From Acidobacteriota bacterium (lineage in GTDB: Bacteria > Acidobacteriota > Terriglobia > Terriglobales > SCQP01): 64,000 nt of DNA. Both the position numbers and the translations under genes were made by a program. The stretch covers positions 186,001 through 250,000 of the forward strand of contig SCQP01000014.1 of NCBI GenBank assembly GCA_004299485.1, written 5' to 3'. Within the stretch, counting starts at the first letter, position 1; each line of letters opens with the position of its first letter. Shown here piece by piece: positions 44,713 through 53,627 of this stretch. The notes beneath the pieces were generated by a model. The model searched no databases. It was not told the DNA's origin and was given only the letters and a program-made list of their open reading frames with translations.

Positions 44713-45503
44713 CAGTCTTCCCTGCCCTGTTTGGAATCGCCGGGATAGTAGCGGCGGTAGTAGCTGTGCTCACGCGCCGAACACTCATTGAGGACAACGC
44801 CCAAGAACTTCTTGCGTTCGAGCTGGCGAACAGCCAGTTGCAGATCCGCAAGGCGGGTACGATCGGCGCGGATGGTCAGAATCACGCCATCGACAGCGCA
44901 CGCCCAATGGGCGGCGTCGGCCATGGGCAAAAGCGGAGGGGAATCGACGATAATCCAGTCGAAATGCGGCGCCAGCAGTTGCAGAATGCAGGCGGGCGTC
45001 CAGGTCTGGAGCAATTCGAGCGGCAGGCGGCGGCGGCGGCCGGCGGGCAAAAGCCAGAGCGGCAGACCGCTCCAGCGCGCCATGCATTGCGCCAGTGGCA
45101 GGCGTTGCTCGAGCCAATCCGCCAGCCCACGCTCGCGCTTCACACCCATGCGGGCCAGCAGCGCCGGACGGTGCAAGTCACCTTCGAGCAACAGAACGCG
45201 TTCGCAGCCTGGGCGCGCCAGCGTGTAAGCCAGATTGGCGGCACTGATGGATTTGCCTTCGGCCGGCGCGGCGCTGCTGACCAGCACCGTGTGCAGCGGG
45301 CGCTGGGCGCGGATGTGCTGCAGCGTGACGGCCAAGCGGCGGAATTGCTCCGCGCCCACACTCTGCGGATCCGCGCAGGCGGCAAGGCGCCCTGGAACCG
45401 GCAGCGGCGGCAGCAGGCTGGTGACACGCTCCAGATCTATGGCCTGCAGGGGGAGGGGGGAAAGACTAATCAGCGTAGCCGTAGCAGTTTCCGTCATGGC
45501 CAT
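44712..45503 (-). CDS. bacterial tyrosine kinase-like ATPase (CpsD/EpsG type)
   Basis: The 263-residue cytoplasmic protein has Walker A SSAAPAEGKSISAANLA, Walker A' VLLLEGDLHRP and Walker B WIIVDSPPLLPMADAA. A C-terminal tyrosine cluster (HSYYRRYYP) can serve as the autophosphorylation tail. It pairs with the separate chain-length protein encoded just upstream (3-base gap), as in Gram-positive-style two-protein kinases, and should control polymer length. Confidence 0.9.
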   Translation of the reverse strand: MAMTETATATLISLSPLPLQAIDLERVTSLLPPLPVPGRLAACADPQSVGAEQFRRLAVTLQHIRAQRPLHTVLVSSAAPAEGKSISAANLAYTLARPGCERVLLLEGDLHRPALLARMGVKRERGLADWLEQRLPLAQCMARWSGLPLWLLPAGRRRRLPLELLQTWTPACILQLLAPHFDWIIVDSPPLLPMADAAHWACAVDGVILTIRADRTRLADLQLAVRQLERKKFLGVVLNECSAREHSYYRRYYPGDSKQGRED

Positions 45504-45506
45504 AGT

Positions 45507-47045
45507 TCAACCCCGCAGCATCCACACATTGCCCGCGATGAGCACCAGCAGCAGCGCCGCGCCGGCCGCCCACTCGAAGCGTGACTGCCAGCGGCGCCGC
45601 CTCATCTCACTGAGGCTGCGCAGACTGGGCACGCGCGCCAGAATGGGCGTGAGCCCTAACGCGACGATTTCAGCTTCACCACGGATGCGATCCTGCAGCA
45701 GTTCGGCGGCCGCACTGACGGCCAGGCCGAGAATCAACCCCACGACTACCCCCAGCAGGCTCAACACGCCGGGCTTGGGCGAGATGGGTTTTTGCGGCAG
45801 TGCCGGCGCATCCAGCAACCGGAACTGCGCGCCGCCTTGCTGAGCTTCGAGCTGACTGGCCATCTGCGACGCGTTGCGCTTGCCTAACAGATCCTGGTAG
45901 GCTGTCACCGCCAGTTGCTCCTGCCCTTGCAGGCTGGCCAACTGGGTTGCCGGCAGAGGTGCCAGCGACAGGCGGCGCTGGTACTCGCCGGCCTCGCGCC
46001 GTAACGCACTCACTTGTTTTTGCTGCTCCGGCAGGAGGGCTTCATCGGCCTGCAACTGGCTGCGCACCTGGCTCAAGGCCAGCGAACTCTGGGCGGCGGG
46101 AATGGAGGAGCCGGAAGCACCAGCCGCGGCGGCCGGGTGTGGGGAGTGCTGCAGCGCTACGATCTGCTGCTGCAGTGCGACAACCGCTGGATAGCGATCG
46201 GTATAGCGACTGCGCAACTGCTGTAACTGCGCTTCGAGCGCCGCCAATTGTTGTTGCTGCGCCTGCTGCGCGGGGGTGGGCGCCTGCGCCAGCAGCGCGC
46301 GATCGGAGGCAATTTCCTGCTTGGTGCTATGGATCGCGGCGAGGCTCGACGCCAGTTCGGTTTGCAGACTCATGGCCATAGCCAGATTGGTCTGCGTCTG
46401 ACCGGGCAGGGTACCCAGATGCGCGTGCTCGAAGCTCTGCACCTGAGCCCGCGTCTGTTGCAGTTGTGCGGCGGCTTGCTGCACTTGTTGGTCGAGAAAG
46501 GACGTAGTCTGGGCCGAGGCTTGCTGCGTGGCCTGCAGGTTGTCCTGAATGAACAGGGTGGTGAGATCGTTGGCGACAGCCTGGGCGAGCGCAGGCGAGG
46601 GCGCCTGGAAGGCGATGGTGATGGCGCTCCAGTCGCCGCTTTGGGGATGGGGCAAGCTGGCGAGACTCACCGGCTGGATGGAGATCGCCTTGCGCAACTT
46701 GAGAATCGCAGCGTCGAGACCTTGGCGCGCCTCGACGGCGGGATACAGGTGATACTGCCGTACGACCTGCGCCAAGCGGTCGTGACTGAGCACCTGCTGG
46801 CCAAGACTTTGCAGCATTTGATCTGCATTGAAGGTGACGTTGGGCTGCACGTAGGTATGCGGAACGGATTGCTGCTCGATCAGCAGCAAGGCCTGCGACT
46901 GATACTGAGCCGGCAGCACGTAGCGGAGCGAGGCTACGGCGGCCCAGCCGCACAGCAGCGGCAGCAGCAGCCACCAGCGCCGGCGGCGAAAGATGGCGCC
47001 GACGGCCTGCACACTCATGGTCGAAGTCGAACCCCCCAGGGACAA
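45507..47045 (-). CDS. polysaccharide chain-length determinant (Wzz-like)
   Basis: A TTG start at 47045 is favoured because it follows GAAGGAGGAG at ideal spacing; an ATG at 47018 is the alternative. The product (512 residues) has a membrane helix after FRRRRWWLLLPLLCGWAAVA, a long periplasmic Gln-rich coiled-coil region (about residues 170-380) and a second membrane helix near 430 (VLSLLGVVVGLILGLAVSAA). A third hydrophobic stretch lies at the C-terminus. It is the membrane partner of the kinase-like ATPase. Confidence 0.9.
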   Translation of the reverse strand: MSLGGSTSTMSVQAVGAIFRRRRWWLLLPLLCGWAAVASLRYVLPAQYQSQALLLIEQQSVPHTYVQPNVTFNADQMLQSLGQQVLSHDRLAQVVRQYHLYPAVEARQGLDAAILKLRKAISIQPVSLASLPHPQSGDWSAITIAFQAPSPALAQAVANDLTTLFIQDNLQATQQASAQTTSFLDQQVQQAAAQLQQTRAQVQSFEHAHLGTLPGQTQTNLAMAMSLQTELASSLAAIHSTKQEIASDRALLAQAPTPAQQAQQQQLAALEAQLQQLRSRYTDRYPAVVALQQQIVALQHSPHPAAAAGASGSSIPAAQSSLALSQVRSQLQADEALLPEQQKQVSALRREAGEYQRRLSLAPLPATQLASLQGQEQLAVTAYQDLLGKRNASQMASQLEAQQGGAQFRLLDAPALPQKPISPKPGVLSLLGVVVGLILGLAVSAAAELLQDRIRGEAEIVALGLTPILARVPSLRSLSEMRRRRWQSRFEWAAGAALLLVLIAGNVWMLRG

Positions 47046-47046
47046 T

Positions 47047-48321
47047 TTAGACTCCTCCTTCGGGTAATGGCGGCCATTGCCAGCGCAACCGGATGCCGCC
47101 GAGACTGCGGTTGAGGGCGGGAGCCAGAGGCATCAGGCCGGAGCTGCGCTGCAGAAAATACTCGTAATCGAACTCCAGGCTGAGCTGCCGCCCCAAGCGG
47201 CGCGCGAGGGCGGCATCGATCGCCGCAAGACGCACGTGGCCGACCAAGTCCGCCCCGCCGTCAAGGGCGTTGAATTGTGAGGCGTTCAGGCCGAATTGCG
47301 CACGCCACTGGGGCGAAATCTGCCGTGCGATGGAACCCGAGGCGGTGAACAGCGAAGTGGGAAACGGCAGGGCGCCGCCGCCATTGCTGATTTGCTGGCC
47401 CAGGGTCAGGCGCCAGGGCCAGCCGCGGCCCTGATGGGTAATGCTCGCGGTCAGACGGGGATAGGTGCGCACGCGGTAGAAGCGGTCGGTGAGCGTGAGC
47501 GGCAGACCGCCGATGTTCAGATGAAGCTGATCGGTCTCGTGGACCTGGCTGTACTCGGGTCCGCCAGAAAACTGAACCGACGTTACCGGCGTGAAATCGT
47601 GCTGAAAGTGCAGCAGCAGGCTGGCGGCGGCGAGATGGGCGTCATGGCCGATGCCGAAATTCTGCTGGTCCAGTTCGAGTCCCCAGGTGGTGCGTGGGGT
47701 AGCGGTGAAGCTGTAGCGCAGGCCGCTGTTTTCGCCTTTGACGCCACGCAAGGTCTGCGCCCATACGCCGGCGCCGGGAAAACGGCGTTCGGTAAACTCG
47801 CCGAAGGCCTGCAGCGAGCTGCGCGCGCTCATGGCGTAGCCAAGCTGAAGCTGGGCATCTCCCGAGACGGCGCGGGTGCGCGGCAGTAAGGGCAGAGGCG
47901 CCACGCCGGCGAGGCCGGTGACCGAACCGACGCCGGTCGTGGGCATGCGCTCCAAGTAGCTGCCGTCGGCACTGCCTCCCAGAGTCCAACGCGGGCTGGG
48001 CTTCATCCTGAGGTTGGCAACGGCGGTCTGGTTGAAACTGTTCAGGCCAGGATAGGCGGTGACGATTTGCATCGCCGGGCGATATTGCAGCTGCAGGCGG
48101 TGGGTGGGCGACAATTGCTGCCACTGCAGCAGACCGTTCAATTCCTGCTCCCAGCCGGCGATGGTCTGCTGGTTGTCCTGCAGCAGGTTGCTGTCATAGC
48201 TGGACTGCGCGGTGGCCGCGATACTCCAGGGACTGGGCGCTGCCGGCGGCGCCTGTGCCGCCGCTGCACAGCTCAACGCGGTGAACACGGCCGCGAGCCC
48301 TACGAGGCGCTTACGGGACAA
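47047..48321 (-). CDS. outer-membrane beta-barrel protein of the polysaccharide locus
   Basis: The most plausible start is the TTG at 48321, which follows GGAG and overlaps the export gene stop by 11 bases. It gives a signal peptide (RKRLVGLAAVFTALSCAAAA) cut near AAAQA. The remaining part (424 residues in total) alternates short polar/aromatic strands, as in DSNLLQDNQQTI and LEFDYEYFLQRSSG, with turns, and fits an outer-membrane barrel of the kind found in exosortase-linked polysaccharide operons. It may form or assist the export pore. Confidence 0.75.
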   Translation of the reverse strand: MSRKRLVGLAAVFTALSCAAAAQAPPAAPSPWSIAATAQSSYDSNLLQDNQQTIAGWEQELNGLLQWQQLSPTHRLQLQYRPAMQIVTAYPGLNSFNQTAVANLRMKPSPRWTLGGSADGSYLERMPTTGVGSVTGLAGVAPLPLLPRTRAVSGDAQLQLGYAMSARSSLQAFGEFTERRFPGAGVWAQTLRGVKGENSGLRYSFTATPRTTWGLELDQQNFGIGHDAHLAAASLLLHFQHDFTPVTSVQFSGGPEYSQVHETDQLHLNIGGLPLTLTDRFYRVRTYPRLTASITHQGRGWPWRLTLGQQISNGGGALPFPTSLFTASGSIARQISPQWRAQFGLNASQFNALDGGADLVGHVRLAAIDAALARRLGRQLSLEFDYEYFLQRSSGLMPLAPALNRSLGGIRLRWQWPPLPEGGV

Positions 48322-48964
48322 TGAGGGTATCTCCGGGCTGGAGCAGGCGATCCTGCTGCAGGCGATGGCCGTGGATAACGTCAGAGTAGTTGAAATGAAA
48401 ACGCTCCTGTTGGCCGCCGGCATCCCAGTGCAGCACCAGGATGTGATCGCGGTCGGCAAAGGGCGTAAAGCCACCCGCCAGGGCCAGCGCTTGCAGAACG
48501 TGCGTGGGCCGCACCAGCGGATAGCTGCCGGGACGGAGCACGGATCCCAGCACCTGAAACGCACGGCTGACAACTTTGTCGACCATAACGGTCACGTCCG
48601 GGTGGGCGATGTAGGCTGCCAGTTTGGTTTCGATCTGCTGGCTCAATTCGGCCGGCGTAAGGCCGCTGGCGCGCACCGCGCCGACAAGCGGCAGGGTGAT
48701 GTTGCCGTCCGGGCGAACGGGTTCGGTTTGCGAGATCTCGGCTTCTTTCCAAACGTCAATGCGGAGCACGTCGCCAGGACCGATGCGATACCCGGTCTCC
48801 GAGCCATCCGCGCCGTCACGCCGCCCGGCGCTCGGAGCGGGCGCCTTCTGCGCCGCATGACCGTGCCAAGGCATGAGCCAATGCAGGGGCGTCTGGGCTG
48901 AGGCGGCCAAGAGGCCGGCCAGTACCACGGCGCCGCCAAGGAGCGATAGCCGCCCGAAGTTCAT
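48311..48964 (-). CDS. polysaccharide export protein (Wza/OPX-like, short form)
   Basis: The 217-residue protein has an N-terminal signal (LSLLGGAVVLAGLLAASA). It then has the export domain start YRIGPGDVLRIDVWKEAEIS, RPDGNITLPLVGAVRASGLT and an SLBB-type repeat (VLGSVLRPGSYPLVRPTHVL). It lacks the C-terminal helix of Wza and no lipobox cysteine is seen, so a separate barrel, probably the next gene, may be needed in the outer membrane. The ATG overlaps the regulator stop by 4 bases. Confidence 0.9.
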   Translation of the reverse strand: MNFGRLSLLGGAVVLAGLLAASAQTPLHWLMPWHGHAAQKAPAPSAGRRDGADGSETGYRIGPGDVLRIDVWKEAEISQTEPVRPDGNITLPLVGAVRASGLTPAELSQQIETKLAAYIAHPDVTVMVDKVVSRAFQVLGSVLRPGSYPLVRPTHVLQALALAGGFTPFADRDHILVLHWDAGGQQERFHFNYSDVIHGHRLQQDRLLQPGDTLIVP

Positions 48965-50007
48965 ACGTCCTCCTCGGGGCTGGGAATCGGAACGGGCCCG
49001 GAGTCGACGTGCAAGCCGTTTTCCTTCAGCTTGTACAGCAGCGCGCGGTAACTGATCTGCAGCGCCGCGGCGGTGCGCTTGCGGTGCCAGTGATGCGCGG
49101 CCAGCGCTTGCAGAATGATGTTGCGCTCCAGCTCGCGCGTCGCGCGCCGCGTGAGGGCTTTGAGTGACACGTTGTCACCCAAGTCGGTCTCGGAGGCGGT
49201 GCAATCGGCCAAGGGGGGCAGCAGTTCCATGGCGCTGCCCAGCACGACGTACCGCTTCATCATGTTTTCCAGTTCGCGGACGTTGCCGGGCCAGCGGTAC
49301 CGTTGCAGCAGGCTCACAAGCTCGGGCGCCAGCGACGGCACCTTGCGTTCGAAGTGGCGGCTGTAGACGTCAATGAAGTGGCGCGCCAGGCGAGGAATGT
49401 CTTCGCGCCGGTGGCGCAGCGGCGGCAGTGCAATGCCCACCACGTTGATGCGGTAGTACAGGTCGCTGCGCAGCCGGCCCGCGGCGACTTCGGCATCCAG
49501 GTCTCGATTGGTGGCAAACAGCATGCGCGTCGAGGCGCGCAGCTCGGTGCGCCCGCCCAGCCGCATGAAATGGCCGTCCTGGAGCAATTGCAGCAGCTTG
49601 CCCTGCAGGCTCAATTCGAGCTCGCCGATTTCGTCCAGAAACAGCGTGCCGCCTTCGGCCTGTTCGATGCGCCCTGGCTTGCAGAGATGAGCGCCGGTGA
49701 AGGCACCCTTTTCAAACCCAAATAGTTCGCTCTCGAGCAAGCTGCCGGGGATGGCGGGGCAGTTGAGCTTCACGAACGGACCGGGCACAGTCGCCTGCCG
49801 GTGCAACAGCCGCGCCACCAGTTCCTTGCCTGTGCCGCTTTCGCCGGTGATGAGCACCGGGATGGGCGTAGAGCTGAGGAGATCGAGCTTTTCGCGCACG
49901 CGCTGCATGGCGCGCGAGCTGCCGAACAAGATTTCCGGCTCCGCCAGGCCATGGCAGGGCGATCCGCTCGCCCCGCTTGCCGCCTCGTCCATCGCAGTCG
50001 AAGTCAT
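48961..50007 (-). CDS. sigma-54-dependent activator without receiver domain (first gene of polysaccharide operon)
   Basis: The ATG at 50007 is chosen; the much longer frame upstream is antisense to rsbR. The 348-residue protein has an AAA+ domain with Walker A GESGTGKELVARLLH, the sigma-54 contact loop GAFTGA, and Walker B TLFLDEIGEL, then RYRWPGNVRELENMMKRYVV. The Fis-type helix-turn-helix TAAALQISYRALLYKLKENG closes the protein. Only about 30 residues precede the AAA+ domain, so no sensory or phosphorylation domain is present. It heads the 19-gene operon and probably regulates it or the PEP-CTERM genes. Confidence 0.92.
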   Translation of the reverse strand: MTSTAMDEAASGASGSPCHGLAEPEILFGSSRAMQRVREKLDLLSSTPIPVLITGESGTGKELVARLLHRQATVPGPFVKLNCPAIPGSLLESELFGFEKGAFTGAHLCKPGRIEQAEGGTLFLDEIGELELSLQGKLLQLLQDGHFMRLGGRTELRASTRMLFATNRDLDAEVAAGRLRSDLYYRINVVGIALPPLRHRREDIPRLARHFIDVYSRHFERKVPSLAPELVSLLQRYRWPGNVRELENMMKRYVVLGSAMELLPPLADCTASETDLGDNVSLKALTRRATRELERNIILQALAAHHWHRKRTAAALQISYRALLYKLKENGLHVDSGPVPIPSPEEDV

Positions 50008-50268
50008 TGTCTTCACTGCTTGACTACTTGCACGCCGGCGGCCATTCGTGCCAGAGCCAATTTTCAATCCCCACGCGGAAAAACACGCGCTGCCACGGGC
50101 ACGGCTATGCAACCTCGTGCAGATTGGCGCGCGGTTGGCTGCATCAGGGTTTTTCGCCACGCAAGTCCGGGTAAACCATGAGCGGAAAGCCTTGACAGCG
50201 CAGCCGCCCACCGCGCTAAGCTGACCTTCCGCCCAAAGTTGTGCATTTCCCGGGCGGCGAGGCGCCAC
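50008..50268. promoter_or_regulatory. divergent promoter region between the polysaccharide operon and the stressosome operon
   Basis: The 261 bases must hold promoters for both divergent operons. On the plus strand TTGACA at 50192-50197 lies 17 bases before GCTAAG (50215-50220), a weak sigma-70 type pair. I found no convincing -24/-12 sigma-54 site reading toward the polysaccharide operon. Confidence 0.4.
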
Positions 50269-51180
50269 ATGCCCACACGCGGAACCCCTACCCCGAACAT
50301 TTCCACCGCGACCGCCACCGCCACCGCGGAAGCTGCCAGCACGCTGCTGCGCGAGCTGGTGGCCCACCTGCGGCAAAACCGCACCCAATTGCGCGAAGAA
50401 TGGGCGCGGCGCATCACCGAAGCCGAACTGCTGACGGCGATGACCAAGGAAGAAATCTTCGCCGAAGCCACCTCGGTGTACGACAACTACGTCGAGGCGC
50501 TGGAAACCGGCACTTTCGAGGCGCTGCAGGCCTATGCCCGCAACCTGTCGGAGCGCATCATTCCGCGCGGCGTCGAAACGCACGAAGTCGTCGGCATCGT
50601 GTTGCTGCTGCGCGACGTGCTGGCGCGGTCGCTCTTTGCCAAGTACCAGACCGACTTCACCAAACTGAACCGGATTCTGGATGCCTACGAACCGGCAGCG
50701 AATCGCATCGCCAACACCGTGGCGGTCGGCTTCGTGCAGGAGCGCGAGCGCATCATCCGCGAGCAGCAGGAAGCCATCCGCGAGCTGTCCACGCCGGTGT
50801 TACAGGTGCGCGAGCGGCTGCTGATTTTGCCTATCATCGGCGTCATCGACCCACAGCGCGCGCGCCAGCTTACCGAACAACTGCTGCGCGGCATCCGCAC
50901 CAACCGCGCCAAGGTGGTCGTGATTGATATTACGGGCGTGGCGGCGATGGATGCCACGGTCGCCAACCACCTGGTGCAAACGGTGGAGGCGTCGCGCCTG
51001 CTGGGCGCCACCGTCATCGTCACCGGCCTATCGCCGGAAATTGCGCAAACGCTGGTTACGATTGGGGTGGATCTGGGTAAGATGACCACCGTTGGTGATC
51101 TGCAGGGTGGCATTGAAGAGGCGGAGCGTTTGCTCGGCTATAAGGTGGTGCCGTTTGTGGAAGGGGCGGTAGAAGCGTAA
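50269..51180 (+). CDS. rsbR: RsbR-like stressosome protein (sensor domain plus STAS)
   Basis: The ATG at 50269 follows GAGG at good spacing; a TTG 30 bases upstream is less likely. The 303-residue product has an N-terminal helical RsbR domain (about residues 25-170, containing REEWARRITEAELLTAMTKE) and a C-terminal STAS domain (about 175-290) starting LSTPVLQVRERLLILPIIGV. The STAS region includes VVIDITGVAAMDATVANHLV, where the threonine after DA marks the phosphorylation site used by RsbT. RsbR and RsbS form the stressosome core in the cytoplasm. Confidence 0.92.
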   Translation: MPTRGTPTPNISTATATATAEAASTLLRELVAHLRQNRTQLREEWARRITEAELLTAMTKEEIFAEATSVYDNYVEALETGTFEALQAYARNLSERIIPRGVETHEVVGIVLLLRDVLARSLFAKYQTDFTKLNRILDAYEPAANRIANTVAVGFVQERERIIREQQEAIRELSTPVLQVRERLLILPIIGVIDPQRARQLTEQLLRGIRTNRAKVVVIDITGVAAMDATVANHLVQTVEASRLLGATVIVTGLSPEIAQTLVTIGVDLGKMTTVGDLQGGIEEAERLLGYKVVPFVEGAVEA

Positions 51181-51213
51181 GGTAAGCCTCAGGACCATTA
51201 TTAAGGACAAGGC

Positions 51214-51639
51214 GTGGATGTACCCGTACTCAAACAGGGCCATTTTCTCATTGCCACCGTACAGTCGGCGCTGACGGATGCGGATTTGGCGCAACTGCGC
51301 CGCTCGCTGGTGGAGCAGGTGGGAAAGTTCCGCTCGCGGGGCGTGATTGTGGACGTGACGGCGGTGGACGTGCTCGATTCCTTCGCCTGCCGCACGCTCC
51401 GCGACATTGCCCACATGGCCGGTTTTCGGGGCGCTGAAACTGTCATCGTGGGTATCCATCCGGAGCTGGCGTTCACTATGGTGCAGTTGGGCCTGTCGCT
51501 GGAGGGGGTAGCGACGGCGCTGGATTTGGAAGAAGGCCTGGCCTATCTGCAAGAGCGAACCACCCCTGCCGCACGGAAAAGCTCCCCCCTTGCCACGCGT
51601 GGCGCCGGGCGCGGTCCGGTGAGCCGTGGCCAGCGCTGA
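51214..51639 (+). CDS. rsbS: RsbS-like stressosome scaffold (STAS domain)
   Basis: The GTG at 51214 follows AAGGACAAGG. The 141-residue protein is a single STAS domain starting VPVLKQGHFLIATVQSALTD. DVTAVDVLDSFACRTLRDIA contains the serine that RsbT is expected to phosphorylate (DS). A short arginine-rich tail follows. It lies 33 bases after rsbR and overlaps rsbT by 14 bases. Confidence 0.92.
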   Translation: MDVPVLKQGHFLIATVQSALTDADLAQLRRSLVEQVGKFRSRGVIVDVTAVDVLDSFACRTLRDIAHMAGFRGAETVIVGIHPELAFTMVQLGLSLEGVATALDLEEGLAYLQERTTPAARKSSPLATRGAGRGPVSRGQR

Positions 51640-52030
51640 GCGCATCCGCATCCGCACGGACCGGGACATCCTGCTGGCGCGGCAGCGCGGCCGCGAGATG
51701 GGGCAGACGGCTGGCTTTGTGGCGACCGACTTGACGCTGATTGCCACTGCCATCTCCGAGCTGGCACGCAACATTGTGCTCTATGCGCGCGAAGGCATGC
51801 TGGAAATCCACCTGGTCGCCGAGGACGCACGCTGCGGGCTGCTCATTGTGGCGCGTGACCACGGACCGGGGATTGCCGACCTGACGCGCGCCATGCAGGA
51901 CGGCTTCTCGACCTCCGGCGGCCTCGGTCTGGGACTGCCGGGCGTGAAGCGGCTGATGGACAGCTTTGAAATCGATAGTTACCCCGGCCTCGGAACCACG
52001 GTCCGGATTGCAAAGTGGCGCCGCTCATGA
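51626..52030 (+). CDS. rsbT: RsbT-like serine kinase (GHKL ATPase)
   Basis: The GTG at 51626 gives 134 residues. Motifs of the anti-sigma-factor-like kinase fold are present: TAISELARNIVLYAREG (N box), ARDHGPGIADLTRAMQDG (G1) and SGGLGLGLPGVKRLMDSFEI (G2). In known stressosomes it phosphorylates RsbR and RsbS, is released, and activates a downstream partner. It is coupled to both neighbours by overlaps. Confidence 0.93.
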   Translation: MASAERIRIRTDRDILLARQRGREMGQTAGFVATDLTLIATAISELARNIVLYAREGMLEIHLVAEDARCGLLIVARDHGPGIADLTRAMQDGFSTSGGLGLGLPGVKRLMDSFEIDSYPGLGTTVRIAKWRRS

Positions 52031-52653
52031 AACCGGCAGCGCCAATCTGCCGCGTGCGTTGGGGCATCGCCGAACATCCCCTCGCCGGAGAAACGCGCAG
52101 CGGCGATGCGGCGCTGGTGGTGGAACAGGAACAGGGTTGCTTGCTGGCCGTGGCCGACGGCCTCGGCCACGGGGCGGAGGCGGCCGAGGCGGCCGAGGCC
52201 GGGATGAAGGCGTTGCGGCACGCGGCACAGCATTCGGTTCTGCAACTGTTACGGGACTGCCACGAAGCCTTGCGAGGCACACGCGGCGCGGTGATGAGTC
52301 TGGCGTGGATCGACTACCGCGAGGCCCAGCTCACCTGGGCTGGCGTCGGCAACGTGAACGGCATGCTGTTACGCGCCCGGGAGACCGGCGAAGGCGCGCA
52401 CGAATATCTGCTCTGCCGGGGCGGAACTCTGGGGTTGCAACTGCCGCCGCCCTATGCCGCTATCACCACCGTTGCGCCCGGCGATACGCTGGTGTTGTTC
52501 ACCGACGGTCTCGACCAGGCCGCCGTGTCGGGGTTCAACGACCTGATTTCGCCCCCCGACCGCGCCGCGGCGACGCTGCTGCGCACGTGCGAGCGGGGCA
52601 AGGACGATGCGCTGGTGCTGGTGGCCCGCTACGCCCTGGAGACGGGGTCATGA
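52027..52653 (+). CDS. rsbX: RsbX-like PP2C phosphatase
   Basis: The ATG at 52027 overlaps the rsbT stop (ATGA). The 208-residue protein is a compact SpoIIE/PP2C domain with GDAALVVEQEQGCLLAVADG, LGHGAEAAEAAEAG, and later DTLVLFTDGLDQAAV and GKDDALVLVARY, supplying the metal-binding aspartates. RsbX-type enzymes dephosphorylate RsbS/RsbR and reset the stressosome. It overlaps the kinase gene downstream by 4 bases. Confidence 0.9.
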   Translation: MKPAAPICRVRWGIAEHPLAGETRSGDAALVVEQEQGCLLAVADGLGHGAEAAEAAEAGMKALRHAAQHSVLQLLRDCHEALRGTRGAVMSLAWIDYREAQLTWAGVGNVNGMLLRARETGEGAHEYLLCRGGTLGLQLPPPYAAITTVAPGDTLVLFTDGLDQAAVSGFNDLISPPDRAAATLLRTCERGKDDALVLVARYALETGS

Positions 52654-53627
52654 GCGCGCCGCCCTGGACGCTCCCGGCAGAGGACAGGACGGCGGCCTAT
52701 GCCCGGCTGCTGGAGCAACATTGGAGCGCAGCCGGCGACGAGACCGAAGAGGTATTGGAGGCGGCCTACCAAATGGGCCGGGCGCTGCTCGGCGCTGGCG
52801 TCACGCTGCTGGAGTTGAGCGAGATGCATCACCGCGCGCTGGCCCAGCTTGCCACTCGCATGGAAGCCGGCGCGCCGCGTCTGCTTGCCGCGGGAAGGTT
52901 ATTGCAGGAAGTCGAGGGCGGCTATGAAATGTTGCTGCGCGGCTATCATGACGCCAACGCGGCACTCCGGCGGGCCAATGAACATTTGGAAGATCAGATC
53001 GAGCAGATCGCGCGCGCCCTGCACGATGAATCCGGACAGCTTCTGGCGGCGGTGATGATACGGCTGGATCAGGCGGTGCACCGCCTGCCGGCGGCGCAGC
53101 AGGAGGAATTCGCCGCGGTGCGGAAACTGCTGGACGACGTGGAATTCGGCATCCGCCGGCTGGCCCACGAGATGCATCCGGCGCTGCTCGCCGACCTGGG
53201 TCTGCGACCGGCGCTGGAATTTCTTGCCGACGGCGTCGCCGGCCGTTCGGGATTACACATTTCCGTCGAGGGCGAGCTGCCGCAGCGGCTGCCGCGCGCG
53301 GTGGAGCTGTGCCTCTACCGCTGCGCTCAGGAAACGCTCAACAATGTGGTGCGGCATGCCCAGGCTTCACGCGTCCGCATGCACTTGCAGCAGCGTGGCG
53401 GCACGGTGGAACTACAGGTGAGCGATGACGGCCGGGGCTTCGCGCCGCCGCCTTCGCAGGAAGGCGGCGAAGGCATGGGCCTCAACGGCATGCGCGAGCG
53501 GTTGCGCGGCGTGGAGGGTGAACTCGAGATCGAGACCCAGCCGGGCGCAGGCGTGCAGGTACATTTGCGCATTCCCGTGCCCGAGAAAGGAGGGCTGCAT
53601 GGCGATTCGGCTGCTGCTGGCCGATGA
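52650..53627 (+). CDS. NarL-family histidine kinase with RsbU_N-like domain
   Basis: The ATG at 52650 overlaps the rsbX stop; the longer upstream frame is a shadow. The 325-residue soluble kinase has a phosphoacceptor His125 in IARALHDESGQLLAAVMIRL, a second box AHEMHPALLADLGLRPALEF, N box QETLNNVVRHA (227-237), G1 DDGRGF (259-264) and G2 GMGLNGMRERL. Residues about 15-75 (LLEQHWSAAG, then LGAGVTLLELSEMHHRALAQ) resemble the RsbU N-terminal domain that binds RsbT. It therefore could be the direct output of the stressosome. That link is inference. No membrane segment is present. Confidence 0.88.
   Translation: MSAPPWTLPAEDRTAAYARLLEQHWSAAGDETEEVLEAAYQMGRALLGAGVTLLELSEMHHRALAQLATRMEAGAPRLLAAGRLLQEVEGGYEMLLRGYHDANAALRRANEHLEDQIEQIARALHDESGQLLAAVMIRLDQAVHRLPAAQQEEFAAVRKLLDDVEFGIRRLAHEMHPALLADLGLRPALEFLADGVAGRSGLHISVEGELPQRLPRAVELCLYRCAQETLNNVVRHAQASRVRMHLQQRGGTVELQVSDDGRGFAPPPSQEGGEGMGLNGMRERLRGVEGELEIETQPGAGVQVHLRIPVPEKGGLHGDSAAAGR

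Noticed and set aside
50008-50583. N-terminal extension of the operon-heading sigma-54 activator
   Set aside because: It is antisense to rsbR and has no domain; the AAA+ domain begins shortly after the ATG at 50007.
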